Shown piece by piece: positions 45,265-54,854 of a DNA stretch of 64,000 nucleotides. Source of the stretch: Domibacillus sp. DTU_2020_1001157_1_SI_ALB_TIR_016 (GTDB taxonomy: Bacteria > Bacillota > Bacilli > Bacillales > Domibacillaceae); the NCBI RefSeq assembly GCF_032341995.1, contig NZ_CP135438.1, positions 372,001-436,000 of the forward strand, given 5' to 3'. The translations under genes were made by a program, and so were the position numbers. How positions within the stretch are numbered: position 1 is the stretch's first letter; every line of letters begins with the position of its first letter. The notes beneath the pieces were generated by a model. The model did not search any database. It was not told the origin of the DNA and saw only the letters and a list, made by a program, of their open reading frames with translations.

Positions 45265-46734
45265 TTACTTCACGTAGCGTGCAGTGACCATTTTCTTGCG
45301 TGTAAAGAATTCAACCCCATCTTTACCGTTCGCATGAAGATCGCCATAGAATGAATTTTTGTAGCCTGAGAATGGGAAGAATGCCATCGGCGCCGGCACT
45401 CCAACGTTAATGCCCAGCATGCCTGCATCGATTGTTTCACGGAACTGGCGTACCGCTGCAGCGCTGTCTGTGTACAGGCACGCACCATTTGCAAGTGTAG
45501 AAGCGTTCGCTGTCTCCACACCTTCTGCCAGGTCTTTTACGCGGACGACGGAAAGAACCGGTGCAAAGATTTCATCCTGCCAGATCGTCATCTCCTGTGT
45601 CACGTTGTCGAAGATGGTTGCGCCAAGGAAGTAGCCGTCTCCTTTTGCGGCTGCGTCTTCGCGGCCGTCACGCACAAGCGTTGCACCCTGCTCGATACCC
45701 GCTTCAATGTAGCCGATTGTACGCTGTTTCGCATTTTCGCGGATGATTGGGCCAAGGAATACGCCATCATCTAAACCGTTGCCAATTTGGATGTTGTCGG
45801 CTGCTTCTTTTAGTTTGGCGATAAACTCATCGGCAATGCCCTCTTCTACTGCTACAACGGCTGCAGCCATGCAGCGCTCACCCGCTGAACCAAAGGCTGC
45901 AGCTGTGACTTCTTTTGCGGCCAGGTCAAGATTCGCATCTGCCAAAACGATAGAGTGATTTTTCGCTCCTGCAAGCGCCTGTACGCGTTTCAAGTTCGCT
46001 GCGCCTGTTTTGTATACGTATTCTGCCACTGGCTGTGAGCCGACAAATGAGATGGCTTTTACTTCCGGGTGCTCAAGAAGGCCGTTTACGACATCATGTG
46101 CACCGTTGACAATATTCAAGACACCGTCTGGAAGGCCGGCTTCTTTGAATAGATCGACTAATTTCGCTGCCAAAAGCGGCGTACGTTCAGACGGCTTCAA
46201 TACAAATGTGTTACCGCATGCGATTGCCAGCGGGTACATCCAGCAAGGAACCATCATTGGGAAGTTAAATGGTGTGATGCCACCAACAACGCCTACTGGA
46301 TAACGGTACATACCTGATTCAATGTTTGTCGCGATATCTGGAAGCTGGCTGCCCATCATCAGTGTCGGTGCACCGGCCGCGAATTCTACGCATTCAATCC
46401 CGCGCTGCACTTCACCCATGGCTTCTGATAAGCTTTTTCCGTTTTCAATCGTGATCAATTTTGCTAGCTCTTCCCAGTTATCTACAAGAAGCTGCTGGTA
46501 TTTGAACAGAATGCGTGCACGCTTTGGAACAGCCGTCTGCGACCATGTTTTAAACGCTTCGCTTGCGGCCTGTACCGCACGGTCTACGTCTTCTTTTGTA
46601 GAAAGCGGCACCTGGGCAATTTCTTCGCCTGTTGCTGGATTCACAACCGTCTCGGTCTGGCTGGACAGAGAATCCACCCATTCTCCATTTATGTAGTTTT
46701 GTAATGTTTTTACCTCGGAATTAATTGCTGACAT
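45265..46734 (-). CDS. iolA: methylmalonate-semialdehyde/malonate-semialdehyde dehydrogenase
   Basis: CoA-acylating aldehyde dehydrogenase, final step of the inositol route (malonate semialdehyde to acetyl-CoA and CO2); the same enzyme serves valine breakdown. 489 aa: NAD motif [20 protein letters not shown], catalytic Cys in [16 protein letters not shown]. Strong AAGGAGG. An 18-bp palindrome 39 bp upstream is a candidate operator. First of iolABCD here. Confidence 0.95.
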   Translation of the reverse strand: MSAINSEVKTLQNYINGEWVDSLSSQTETVVNPATGEEIAQVPLSTKEDVDRAVQAASEAFKTWSQTAVPKRARILFKYQQLLVDNWEELAKLITIENGKSLSEAMGEVQRGIECVEFAAGAPTLMMGSQLPDIATNIESGMYRYPVGVVGGITPFNFPMMVPCWMYPLAIACGNTFVLKPSERTPLLAAKLVDLFKEAGLPDGVLNIVNGAHDVVNGLLEHPEVKAISFVGSQPVAEYVYKTGAANLKRVQALAGAKNHSIVLADANLDLAAKEVTAAAFGSAGERCMAAAVVAVEEGIADEFIAKLKEAADNIQIGNGLDDGVFLGPIIRENAKQRTIGYIEAGIEQGATLVRDGREDAAAKGDGYFLGATIFDNVTQEMTIWQDEIFAPVLSVVRVKDLAEGVETANASTLANGACLYTDSAAAVRQFRETIDAGMLGINVGVPAPMAFFPFSGYKNSFYGDLHANGKDGVEFFTRKKMVTARYVK

Positions 46735-46772
46735 GTATATATTCCTCCTTAGAAATAGATATTCTTATTGAA

Positions 46773-46790
46773 ATTGAAATCGATTTCAAT
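46773..46790. promoter_or_regulatory. palindrome ATTGAAATCGATTTCAAT
   Basis: Perfect 18-bp palindrome with a central CG (LacI/cre-like) in the iolA leader. It differs from the GCATACG operators. Confidence 0.55.
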
Positions 46791-46980
46791 ATTATGTTAA
46801 TAATAACGCTCGCTGATGGTTAAGATGAATCTATTTACAAGCATTTTCCTATTTGAATAGAGTTTTATTTTACCTATACCGTTTTAACAAAGGTTCATAT
46901 AAAAACCTCTCAGCTCGACACTGGAAAAGCGTCATCGATACAGGAATATCAACGTTTACATCTAACATAGGTGTGTAATC

Positions 46981-48417
46981 TTAAAATTTATTTACCTGAG
47001 ATTTTATATGATTGATACCATCATATTTATCTGTTTTGTCATCATAATAAGTACGGAAGGACTCTTCAATTTCTTCCAGTGTGCGACCTTTAGTTTCGGG
47101 TAAGAACTTCGCCATTAAGAAGATAGATACACATCCTACCCCTGCGAAGATAAAGAATGTTACCGACAAACCCATTTTATCCAGCATGACAGGGAACAAT
47201 AAACCAATGACAAAGTTTGTCATCCAAAGGAAGAATACACTAACACCCATGCCAAACCCTCTTAAGCGTGACGGGAAAATTTCGGATAGTGAAACCCATA
47301 ATACTGGCCCAATTGCCCCTTGCATGAAAGCGAGAAATGTGACGGTTAGTGCCAGCATCACATATGGAAGCGCCTCAGACGATCCAACCGTAGATGAAAG
47401 GATCCCAATTAGTAGAAGGGTTAAGGTTGTTCCTGTTAAACCCGTCAGCATCATAGGGCGACGTCCGACTCTCCCAAGAAGCCAAATCCCTACAATTGTC
47501 GCTAAAACCGAAATGACACCGTTTGCAACATTGCCGATTAATGCAGCAGACGTTGCAAAACCTGCTTGTCTGAGAATTTCAGTTCCATAATACATGATTG
47601 AGTTAACGCCAGTAGCTTGAGTAACAATAGCGATAGCAATTCCGATAAATACGATGCGACGCATCCATGGTACAGCAAGATCTTTAAACGATGCTTCTTT
47701 CAAATCAGATTCTGCAGCCAAAGCTGTTTGAATCTCTTTGAGTTCAGTCAGCGCTTGCTCTTCTGTACGTATCTTACGAAGTATACGCAGCGCTTCTTCG
47801 TTTCTTCCCTTTTTCACAAGCCAACGGGGACTTTCTGGTACCTTAAGCATACCAAAGAATAAAAGAATTGCTGGTACTCCTGCAATACCTAACATGTAAC
47901 GCCAAACTCCTTCGCCACTTAATAGGTTACCAAGAATAGCATTAAAGACGAAGGCTAACAATTGCCCGCCTACAATCATTAACTCATTACGGGTAACCAA
48001 TTGGCCTCTTCTATCAGAGGGCGACATTTCAGCTATAAATGTAGGAACTGCTACTGATGCTCCGCCAACAGCCATACCTAGTAAGAAGCGGAAGACAACC
48101 ATCCCCGCTACGCTTGGTGATAGGGTACAACCAAGCGTAGCAATAAAGAAAAGGATTGAAAGGAAAAGGATGTTTTTACGCCGTCCAATACCATCCGAAA
48201 GCCGACCACCAAATACAGCTCCTACCGCAGCCCCTAAAAGAAGAACACTTGTAACAAGACCTTCTGTGAATGAAGTTAGATTAAAATCGTCCGACATATA
48301 AGGCAAAGCCCCATTAATAACGCCGGTATCATAACCAAATAGAAGACCTCCGAATGTTGAGACTAAGACAATGGTGCTCAAAAATGATATGTGATTTTGA
48401 TTAGCCTGTTTGTTCAT
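46981..48417 (-). CDS. iolT: sugar/inositol:H+ symporter, MFS
   Basis: 478 aa, 12 helices, sugar-porter family: DGIGRRKN, PESPRWLVKKGR, GRVGRRP, and PETKGRTLEEIEE are the signature motifs. IolT-like transporters take up myo-inositol in B. subtilis. It adds a second uptake route to the ABC system. Adjacent to the TIM-barrel gene with a 83-bp spacer. Confidence 0.87.
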   Translation of the reverse strand: MNKQANQNHISFLSTIVLVSTFGGLLFGYDTGVINGALPYMSDDFNLTSFTEGLVTSVLLLGAAVGAVFGGRLSDGIGRRKNILFLSILFFIATLGCTLSPSVAGMVVFRFLLGMAVGGASVAVPTFIAEMSPSDRRGQLVTRNELMIVGGQLLAFVFNAILGNLLSGEGVWRYMLGIAGVPAILLFFGMLKVPESPRWLVKKGRNEEALRILRKIRTEEQALTELKEIQTALAAESDLKEASFKDLAVPWMRRIVFIGIAIAIVTQATGVNSIMYYGTEILRQAGFATSAALIGNVANGVISVLATIVGIWLLGRVGRRPMMLTGLTGTTLTLLLIGILSSTVGSSEALPYVMLALTVTFLAFMQGAIGPVLWVSLSEIFPSRLRGFGMGVSVFFLWMTNFVIGLLFPVMLDKMGLSVTFFIFAGVGCVSIFLMAKFLPETKGRTLEEIEESFRTYYDDKTDKYDGINHIKSQVNKF

Positions 48418-48500
48418 ATTCTTGCCCCTTTCCTTTCTGTTGATAATTGATCAGGGAACGTAATCAAGGTCTCTTTTTAATTAAATTCAATGTATTCTTT

Positions 48501-49445
48501 TTAATCGAAATCTTTAGGCAGAGCTTCCTTTAATACCTGAGTCGACTTTTTCAAAGCAGTAAGTGGATCCATCGTTAAGTCTTCCATTTCTAGGCTAACC
48601 TGTCCGTCATACCCCACCATACTCAGTACGGAAAAGAATTCCTTCCACCAGCTAACATCATGACCATGGCCTAACGCTACATAGTTCCATGAACGATTTG
48701 AAAAACTATCAATTGTTTTTGTATCAAGTACACCCTCTGCATCAACGAGTCCTTTTTCCATACGTGTGTCTTTGGCATGAACATGATAGATTGCTGGTCC
48801 TAATTTTCTTAACGTTGCGATTGGATCTCCTCCCATCCAGAACAGATGACTAGGATCAAAGTTCATGCCAACCATGTCTCCTACATGATTTCTTAGCTTA
48901 AAGAGTGTTTCCGCATTATAAACGAGCTGGGAGCCATGGTTCTCCAAAGCAATTTTTTCAATGCCGTGTTCTTTTGCCTCTTTCACGGTTTTTTCCCAAT
49001 ATGGAAATGCTACCTCATTCCATTGCCAGTTTAAGATTTCAAGATTAATTGGCGGCCAGCTTGTTGTTACCCAGTTAGGAGTTGTCTCTCCTGGTCCTCC
49101 TCCAGGAAGTCCTGACATCATGTTTATGGTTTTTATCCCTAATAGTTCTGCAAGTTTAAATGTTTTTTCCACAACTTTCTGGTGTTCTCGTCCCTCCTCA
49201 TTTGGAGCTAACTGGTTACCGGAGCAATTCAGAACCTCAATTGAAAGGCCTCTTTCCTTTAAAACGTTTACAAATTTTTCACGTTGAATGGAACTCTCGA
49301 TTAAAGCATCCAGATCTACATGTGGGGCCTTGGACCAATTCCCACATGCAAATTCTAAGTTTTCATACCCTAAGGACACGGCAGTATCAGCCATTTCTTC
49401 TAGAGACATGAAGCCTAAACAATCTGTCACCAAACTCATTCTCAT
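48501..49445 (-). CDS. sugar phosphate isomerase/epimerase (TIM barrel)
   Basis: 314 aa, AP-endonuclease-2/xylose-isomerase-like fold. Metal ligands are suggested by ALENHG (Glu), MNFDPSHLFWMGGDP, YHVHAKDTRM and VSLEMED. This is not a close match to IolE, IolH or IolI, but acts within the same operon and may replace the missing IolE dehydratase or process a keto-inositol. GGAG site upstream of ATG. Confidence 0.82.
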   Translation of the reverse strand: MRMSLVTDCLGFMSLEEMADTAVSLGYENLEFACGNWSKAPHVDLDALIESSIQREKFVNVLKERGLSIEVLNCSGNQLAPNEEGREHQKVVEKTFKLAELLGIKTINMMSGLPGGGPGETTPNWVTTSWPPINLEILNWQWNEVAFPYWEKTVKEAKEHGIEKIALENHGSQLVYNAETLFKLRNHVGDMVGMNFDPSHLFWMGGDPIATLRKLGPAIYHVHAKDTRMEKGLVDAEGVLDTKTIDSFSNRSWNYVALGHGHDVSWWKEFFSVLSMVGYDGQVSLEMEDLTMDPLTALKKSTQVLKEALPKDFD

Positions 49446-49463
49446 GATAAAAACTCCTTTCTA

Positions 49464-50264
49464 TTAAATTAATGTTTTCCCGCCAGCAATAGTCATTGAA
49501 GTACCAGTAATATAGTTTGCTTTCTCGCTACTTAAAAACAGCATAAATTCTGCTATTTCTTCAGGTGTCGCTAATCTCTTCATTGGAACCTGGCCTTTTA
49601 ATAATTCTTCATATTCCTGTGGTGCTTTGCCTTCAATTACGCTCCGTTTTTGAAACACCTCTTGCAACATTTCGGTATCTACAAAACCAGGACAAACTGC
49701 ATTGACCGAAATTCCGTATTCTGCCAGCTCAAGTGCAAGCACCTGGGTCAACGAATTAACAGCCGCTTTTGATGCACAATACGCCCCGTTTCCAAGCTCG
49801 CCAATTTTTGAAGCTTGGGATGAAATTGTAACTATTTTTCCATTTTTGACTTCGTTTTTAATCATGTTTTTTCCAACATATTTACTAAGCAGATAAACAG
49901 ATTTTAAATTTACATTGAACACTCTATCCCATTCTTCTTCTTCGATATCTAAGATTAATCTCGAAGTAGAGATACCAGCACAGTTAGCCAGTACATCAAT
50001 TTTTGTGAATTGAGATTCAACTTCTTTAATCGCAGCTTCAATCTCTTGTGAAGAAGTCACATTTACAACAAGAGGTAATACTGTTACTCCTAATGCTTCT
50101 ATTTCTTTTGCAGTGGCTTCAACCATTTCCTTATTTAAATCCATCAATACAATATTAGCGCCTTGTTCAGCATATTTAACAGCCAATGCTTTCCCAATTC
50201 CTCTTGCAGCTCCTGTAATGATACATGTCTTTCCTTGTAAATATTTCTCCATTTTTTTCACCAT
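49464..50264 (-). CDS. short-chain dehydrogenase/reductase
   Basis: 266 aa classical SDR: cofactor motif ITGAARGIGKALA, NCAGIS, catalytic Ser-Tyr-Lys as SSQASKIGELGNGAYCASKA. Resembles polyol (sorbitol/galactitol-type) dehydrogenases. First gene of the operon with TIM barrel and iolT. The start may be at an ATG 4 codons later (MEKYLQGK). Operator 4 lies 32 bp before it. Confidence 0.85.
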   Translation of the reverse strand: MVKKMEKYLQGKTCIITGAARGIGKALAVKYAEQGANIVLMDLNKEMVEATAKEIEALGVTVLPLVVNVTSSQEIEAAIKEVESQFTKIDVLANCAGISTSRLILDIEEEEWDRVFNVNLKSVYLLSKYVGKNMIKNEVKNGKIVTISSQASKIGELGNGAYCASKAAVNSLTQVLALELAEYGISVNAVCPGFVDTEMLQEVFQKRSVIEGKAPQEYEELLKGQVPMKRLATPEEIAEFMLFLSSEKANYITGTSMTIAGGKTLI

Positions 50265-50295
50265 TTTCTATGTAGTATTTTTAGAATTTCACTTT

Positions 50296-50311
50296 TCGCA
50301 TACGCTTGCAT
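50296..50311. promoter_or_regulatory. GCATACG operator 4 (sdr operon)
   Basis: TCGCATACGCTTGCAT, 12 of 16 positions of the perfect site. Confidence 0.5.
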
Positions 50312-50629
50312 AAATCAGCACAAAAATAAGAAGAAGGATCAATAAATCTAAAGGTCTATTAAAGATCATTCCCTGATTACTAATACATATCTAATCTCAA
50401 GTTTTTGACTATCGATTATATGGATTATATCCCCTTTATCAAACGCTTACATATTAACGCGAAAATTTATCTATTAAGTTGCCGCGCTATTGTAAGTCAA
50501 GATTTGTATTTGAAATCATAGGACTCGCATTTGGACATATCGAACTTTAGATTCACTTGCCCTTGTATTCGCCATTTTTGCAATTTTTCTATGGTAACTG
50601 CCTAAGTAGCTTCTTCCTCTTTTATCAGT

Positions 50630-50645
50630 TACGCATACGTATGCG
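50630..50645. promoter_or_regulatory. GCATACG operator 5 (perfect)
   Basis: ACGCATACGTATGCGT is a perfect 16-bp palindrome, 366 bp upstream of the sdr gene. The 350 bp between sites 4 and 5 hold no gene. Confidence 0.65.
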
Positions 50646-51022
50646 TTAAGATTTGATTTCATTCTACAATATGCAGATTATTTAGTCAATTAAATTTTTA
50701 ATTTATCTTGATTGGAAACGACAATTTTCTATTCACTTCTCAATTGTTTTACGGTAAATCGCTTGTATTCATATTCTTTTTTACTGTTGTTTTGATGAAA
50801 GAGTTTGTATCCACAGCAACTAAACTATCTTCTTTAGAATAATAGCTCTTCAGTATGTCTACAAAAATAATAGGCACTAGGGATAGTTATAAGAAAAATA
50901 ATTTTGAGGTGAATAACATGATCGATATTATTCATAACCCCTTTGAGATAAAGAAAATATAAATTAAAATAGATATTTTTTAAAAGGATAGATAAAACCA
51001 TTCAAATAAACCAAGAGAACTG
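50646..51022. other. gene-free stretch
   Basis: AT-rich, no ORF or RNA recognised; probably part of the IS insertion zone. Confidence 0.4.
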
Positions 51023-51248
51023 TGGATTGTCAACACTAAATCAGACAACCTTTTTAAGAGACGGTCGTTTGTATTCAATTGGACTCACATAGCCTATGGG
51101 TTCCATGAATTCGCAGCTTGTTAAACCAATTAACATAGTCACTGAATTCAAGCTTAAGATGCTCTAGACTACCAAACTTCATTTGGCTGACAAATTCTGT
51201 TTTGATGATTTTAAACGTGGCTTCCACCACGGCGTTATCATATGGACA
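51023..51248 (-). mobile_element. degraded 3' end of an IS3 element
   Basis: About 225 bp with the same terminal sequence (TGGATTGTCAACACTAAATC) and orfB tail as the IS3 copy at 53.7 kb, with roughly 90 percent identity and several frame-breaking changes. It ends abruptly. Confidence 0.8.
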
Positions 51249-51490
51249 ACTCTCAGGGGACCGGGGAAATTATCCATGCAGGCGATGCTTACTTTCGCTG
51301 CCATGAACCTCAAAAAGCTGGCCAACTGGTCGTGGAAACCCGTGCAGCCAGCTTGAACAGAGCTGCTAAAATGAATAAAAAAGACAAAGCGGCCTCAAAT
51401 CGGAGATTTGAGAACCACTTTGTCTACAATCTGTCAACGCCTTGTGTAGGGTGTAGAAAAAATCTTTTAGTAATCAATCGAATAAATGCA
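51249..51490. other. remnant of another element, with a terminator-like hairpin
   Basis: An open + strand stretch (51242-51499) has no ribosome site. GACAAAGCGGCCTCAAAT and ATTTGAGAACCACTTTGTC form an imperfect hairpin that resembles transposon ends; family not identified. Confidence 0.4.
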
Positions 51491-51495
51491 GGTAA

Positions 51496-52482
51496 CTAGG
51501 TGGATTGTCTGAGAATGAGCTTTCCTTCATACACTTTCTTCGTGTAGATGGCTTGCTGATCTTTAATCATTTTTGTTATACAGTCGATCAAATCGTTTCC
51601 CATCTCCTGCATCTGATTACAAATTGTTGTAAGCGGAGGAGTTGAGACCAATGAGATCGGATGGTCGTCAAACCCAATGATTGAAAAATTAGTTGGGACA
51701 CGTATATGCTTTTCAGCGGACGATTTAAGCATACCAGCTGCCACAAAATCACTTCCGGTGATTATTCCTTCTATTCTCACTGGACCTTCAAACAAAGATT
51801 GGCCTAATTGAATGCCATCTTCTATTGTCGCGATTTGTTTGAACACAAGGCTTTCATTGTAATTGATTCCTTTTTGCTCATGGGCTGAAATAAATCCTCT
51901 CAACCTTGCTTGCTGTGAAGGAGTATGTAAGTTATCTGAACAAAACCCAAGCGTTGTGACTCCTTTATTCAAAAGGTACATCGTCGCATCAAAAATGGCT
52001 TTTTCCTCGTTCAAGCAAAATACACTAAAGTACTTACCCTCAAAATCTTCATTACAGGCTGCTACGAAATGATTCTCAACGTACGTGGAGAGCTCCTCTT
52101 CCGTCAGAAGGGTAGAGGTCAAAATAAGCCCATCCATTTCTCTGTTTTGAAGCTTTGCATAAACCTCCTTTTCTAACTCCCTATTGAAAAAAGTCTGATA
52201 CACAACAGGCTTAAATCCTTTTTCATGACATCGTAGTGACAGCATGCCAACCAGCTGACTGAAATACGGGTGATCCAGATCGGGAACAAGGATACCGATA
52301 CAGTTTGTTTGTTTTTTGCGGAACTGCCTGGCGAGAGAATTAGGTTTATAATTCAGCTCTTCTATCACTTTATTTACTTTGTTCCTTTTTTCCTCTGAAA
52401 CATACGGTTGGTTGGCGATTACTCTTGAAACCGTTGACTTTGAGACGCCACTTAGACGGGCAATATCATAAATGTTAACCAT
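51496..52482 (-). CDS. LacI-family regulator, NtdR-like
   Basis: 328 aa: HTH YDIARLSGVSKSTVSRVIAN, hinge NYKPNSLARQFRKKQTN, effector domain with CIGILVPDLDHPYFSQLVGM. ATG follows GAGGTG; a start 9 codons earlier would lie inside the operator. Divergent from a NtdB-like phosphatase, the same layout as ntdR-ntdABC of B. subtilis, where NtdR responds to neotrehalosadiamine. The perfect palindrome embedded in the divergent promoter is its likely operator. Confidence 0.85.
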   Translation of the reverse strand: MVNIYDIARLSGVSKSTVSRVIANQPYVSEEKRNKVNKVIEELNYKPNSLARQFRKKQTNCIGILVPDLDHPYFSQLVGMLSLRCHEKGFKPVVYQTFFNRELEKEVYAKLQNREMDGLILTSTLLTEEELSTYVENHFVAACNEDFEGKYFSVFCLNEEKAIFDATMYLLNKGVTTLGFCSDNLHTPSQQARLRGFISAHEQKGINYNESLVFKQIATIEDGIQLGQSLFEGPVRIEGIITGSDFVAAGMLKSSAEKHIRVPTNFSIIGFDDHPISLVSTPPLTTICNQMQEMGNDLIDCITKMIKDQQAIYTKKVYEGKLILRQST

Positions 52483-52502
52483 AAAACACCTCAAATAAAG
52501 TA

Positions 52503-52530
52503 TTGACATGGGATCGATCCCATCTATTAT
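52503..52530 (+). promoter_or_regulatory. promoter with embedded LacI operator
   Basis: -35 TTGACA and -10 TATTAT with a 16-bp spacer; the perfect palindrome ATGGGATCGATCCCAT (52508-52523) fills the spacer, so repressor binding would block polymerase directly. Confidence 0.75.
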
Positions 52531-52563
52531 TTTTTTAACAGTGAGTAGAAAGGAGTGTCAAGT

Positions 52564-53415
52564 ATGAGAGTAAAAGGATCTTTTACAGGCCATGAGAGAA
52601 CAGATCATCTCCTGTTTTTTGACTTTGATGAAACGTATTATCCGCATGCATGTACACAGGAACTACTGGAACACGTCTACGAGCTGGAGGAGTATCTTGA
52701 GGAGCTTGCACGCGAGCAGTTTATTAAAATTATCTGGGTGACGGGCAGCGGACTACCGGAAGTTATTCAAAAGATGGAGCGAGCCCGAATGACGTTTAGC
52801 CCCCACTTTATTGCAGGTAACCTTGGAACAGAATTGTATGAGGTTAATAAGCAAGGGCAGTTAAAAAGCAACCCGTCGTGGGAAAAAAAGATCAGAAAAT
52901 CCGGCTTTTCCGGGCAGAAAATAGTGGAGCTTGAGCGTGAGCTTTTTCATCAATATGGAATTAAGCTGATCGAGCAGACGCAGTTCGGACAAAAAAAGTA
53001 CAAATGGAATTACTATTATTTTATAAGTTCTGAAACGAAAAGCCGGTACGATCTAAGTATTATCAAGCACTTGGCCAAAATTAATGGGATTGGCTTGAAT
53101 ATTAACCGATGCAATCCGAAAGCCGGCGATCCGGAAAATGCTTTTGACGTTGATTTTATCCCGCTTGGTACCGGCAAGAGTGAAGTGGTTCAGTTTATGA
53201 GCAATTATTATAATGTGCCGATCAGACGGACGACTGCATTTGGGGACAGCGGAAATGATATTGATATGCTAAAAGCTGTCCAGCATGGTTATCTAGTGAA
53301 AAATGCGACACCGGAAGCGAAACAATTACATTCTAACGTGACTGCATCTTCTTACGCTAAAGGTATAATGGAAACACTCCAGCTTATTTTTAATTTTGAG
53401 AAAGCACGTGAATGA
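52564..53415 (+). CDS. HAD-superfamily phosphatase, NtdB-like
   Basis: 283 aa HAD IIB phosphatase: catalytic Asp20 and Asp22 (FFDFDETYYPHAC), motif II threonine region WVTGSG, and the Mg site FGDSGNDIDML. NINRCNPKAGDPENAFDVDF and IPLGTGKSEVVQ closely match the kanosamine-6-phosphate phosphatase NtdB of B. subtilis. NtdA (aminotransferase) and NtdC (dehydrogenase) are absent here, so the pathway is incomplete or spread elsewhere. ATG supported by AAAGGAG at 8 nt; the GTG three codons upstream is less likely. Confidence 0.83.
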   Translation: MRVKGSFTGHERTDHLLFFDFDETYYPHACTQELLEHVYELEEYLEELAREQFIKIIWVTGSGLPEVIQKMERARMTFSPHFIAGNLGTELYEVNKQGQLKSNPSWEKKIRKSGFSGQKIVELERELFHQYGIKLIEQTQFGQKKYKWNYYYFISSETKSRYDLSIIKHLAKINGIGLNINRCNPKAGDPENAFDVDFIPLGTGKSEVVQFMSNYYNVPIRRTTAFGDSGNDIDMLKAVQHGYLVKNATPEAKQLHSNVTASSYAKGIMETLQLIFNFEKARE

Positions 53416-53457
53416 GCGCTTTACCTGCTTCTTAAAGTATGGAGCTTTCTTGCATAT

Positions 53458-53508
53458 AGTCATTTACTCCCTCTTCTTTTTAAAGAGGAGAGTAAATGAC
53501 TTTTTAGT
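53458..53508 (+). terminator. terminator of the NtdB-like gene
   Basis: AGTCATTTACTC pairs with GAGTAAATGACT in a long stem (inner CTCTT/AAGAG) and continues TTTTTAG. Confidence 0.85.
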
Positions 53509-53732
53509 AAGGCCATTGCTAAATAGTTGAAAGGTCACTCAAGCACCACCTTCCATACTGAACCAGGATACCTGAAGCTAGCTGTTTAAAAGGTGGTTTG
53601 ACCCCCTGTCTCAAAGATAGGAGTCAGCCCCTAAACTGCTTACGATAAGCATAGTGTTTTTTTGTTTGGATTATGATTTTAGCTTTACCTTAGATTAATG
53701 GGTATGCGGCAGGATGGATTATCAACACTAAA

Positions 53733-54527
53733 TCAGACAACCTTTTTAAGGGATGATTGCTTGTATTCAATTGGGCTTAAGTAGCCTAATGTTCCGTGAA
53801 TTCGCAGCTTGTTAAACCAGTTGACATAGTCACTGAATTCGAGTGTAAGATGCTCCAGACTATCAAATTTCATTTGGCTGATAAACTCTGTTTTGATGAT
53901 TTTAAACGTGGCTTCCGCCACGGCATTATCATATGGACAGCCTTTCATGCTTAAAGAACGGCCAATTTGAAAGACAGCTAATGTTTCATCAATGAGCTGG
54001 TTTTTAAACTCGCTGCCACGGTCGGTGTGGAACAGCTGGATATCCCGCAGATCACCTTGAATGGAAGAAAAAGCTCGTGCGACAAGGCTTGCATCTTTAT
54101 TGGGTCCTGTGCTGAAGCCAATAATTTCGCGGTTAAAGAGAGCGACAAAGATACATACGTAATGCCATTTGTTTTTGACTTTGACGTATGTTAAATCACT
54201 GACGACTACTTTTTTCGCTTTTGTCTGCTCAAACTCGCGTTTCAATGCATTTGCCTGAGCTGACTCATTAGAGAGAGTTTTCTGCGGCTTGAATTGTGCC
54301 ACTGTATAGGAAGAAACAATCCCCTGCTCCTTCATGATACGGCCAATACGCCGCCTGGAAACCATAAATCCACGCTTGTGCAGTTCGATTTTGATCTTGC
54401 GCGTGCCGTAGGCACTTCGGTTTTGTTTGAAAATCTCTATGACAGCGCCTGTTACGTCGTCTTCTGACTGGCGTTCTTTGGCCTCATAGTAGTACGTACT
54501 ACGTGAGATTTGCAGGACGCTGCACAA
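53733..54527 (-). CDS. IS3-family transposase OrfB (rve/DDE integrase)
   Basis: 264 aa with the HTH_21 region (SAYGTRKIKIELHKRGFMVS) and the integrase core: DDE residues in VVSDLTYVKV (Asp), LFHTDRGSEF (Asp) and NAVAEATFKIIKTEF (Glu). The leading part continues from orfA by -1 frameshifting in active IS3 elements; here it opens after a short gap. Confidence 0.9.
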   Translation of the reverse strand: MCSVLQISRSTYYYEAKERQSEDDVTGAVIEIFKQNRSAYGTRKIKIELHKRGFMVSRRRIGRIMKEQGIVSSYTVAQFKPQKTLSNESAQANALKREFEQTKAKKVVVSDLTYVKVKNKWHYVCIFVALFNREIIGFSTGPNKDASLVARAFSSIQGDLRDIQLFHTDRGSEFKNQLIDETLAVFQIGRSLSMKGCPYDNAVAEATFKIIKTEFISQMKFDSLEHLTLEFSDYVNWFNKLRIHGTLGYLSPIEYKQSSLKKVV

Positions 54528-54568
54528 TGCTGATACCGAGTATTTGTCTTGTTTTCGCTTGATGACAT

Positions 54569-54854
54569 TTACTTTCGTCCCATGATCAGCGCGGCTTGCT
54601 TTAAAATATCATTCTCCATTAACAGCTGTTTATTTTCCTTACGCAGTTTTAAAAGCTCCTGCTGTTCAGGAGACCGATTGTCTTTCTCTTTAAAAGAACC
54701 GGAGGTTTCATCCTGTTGAATCCAGCGGTCAAGAGAGGACGGAGTCAGATCATATTCAATTAATAATAGCTCGTTTCGTTTTTCCATTCTGGTACAGCTG
54801 CACCATTTGTTTTTTGAACTCAGGTGTAAATGTGCGGCGTTCTCGCTTTGTCAT
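54569..54854 (-). pseudogene. IS3-family OrfA, frameshifted
   Basis: From ATG 54854 the frame reads MTKRERRTFTPEFKKQMVQL.. then hits a stop, while the remaining HTH and leucine-zipper part (LTPSSLDRWIQQ..LLKLRKENKQLLMENDILKQ) continues in another frame near 54775. The HTH_Tnp_1 domain is thus broken, making the element non-autonomous. Confidence 0.75.

Noticed and set aside
51242..51499. + strand ORF of 85 codons
   Set aside because: Starts within the IS3 remnant, lacks a ribosome site and covers a hairpin; kept only as an element remnant.
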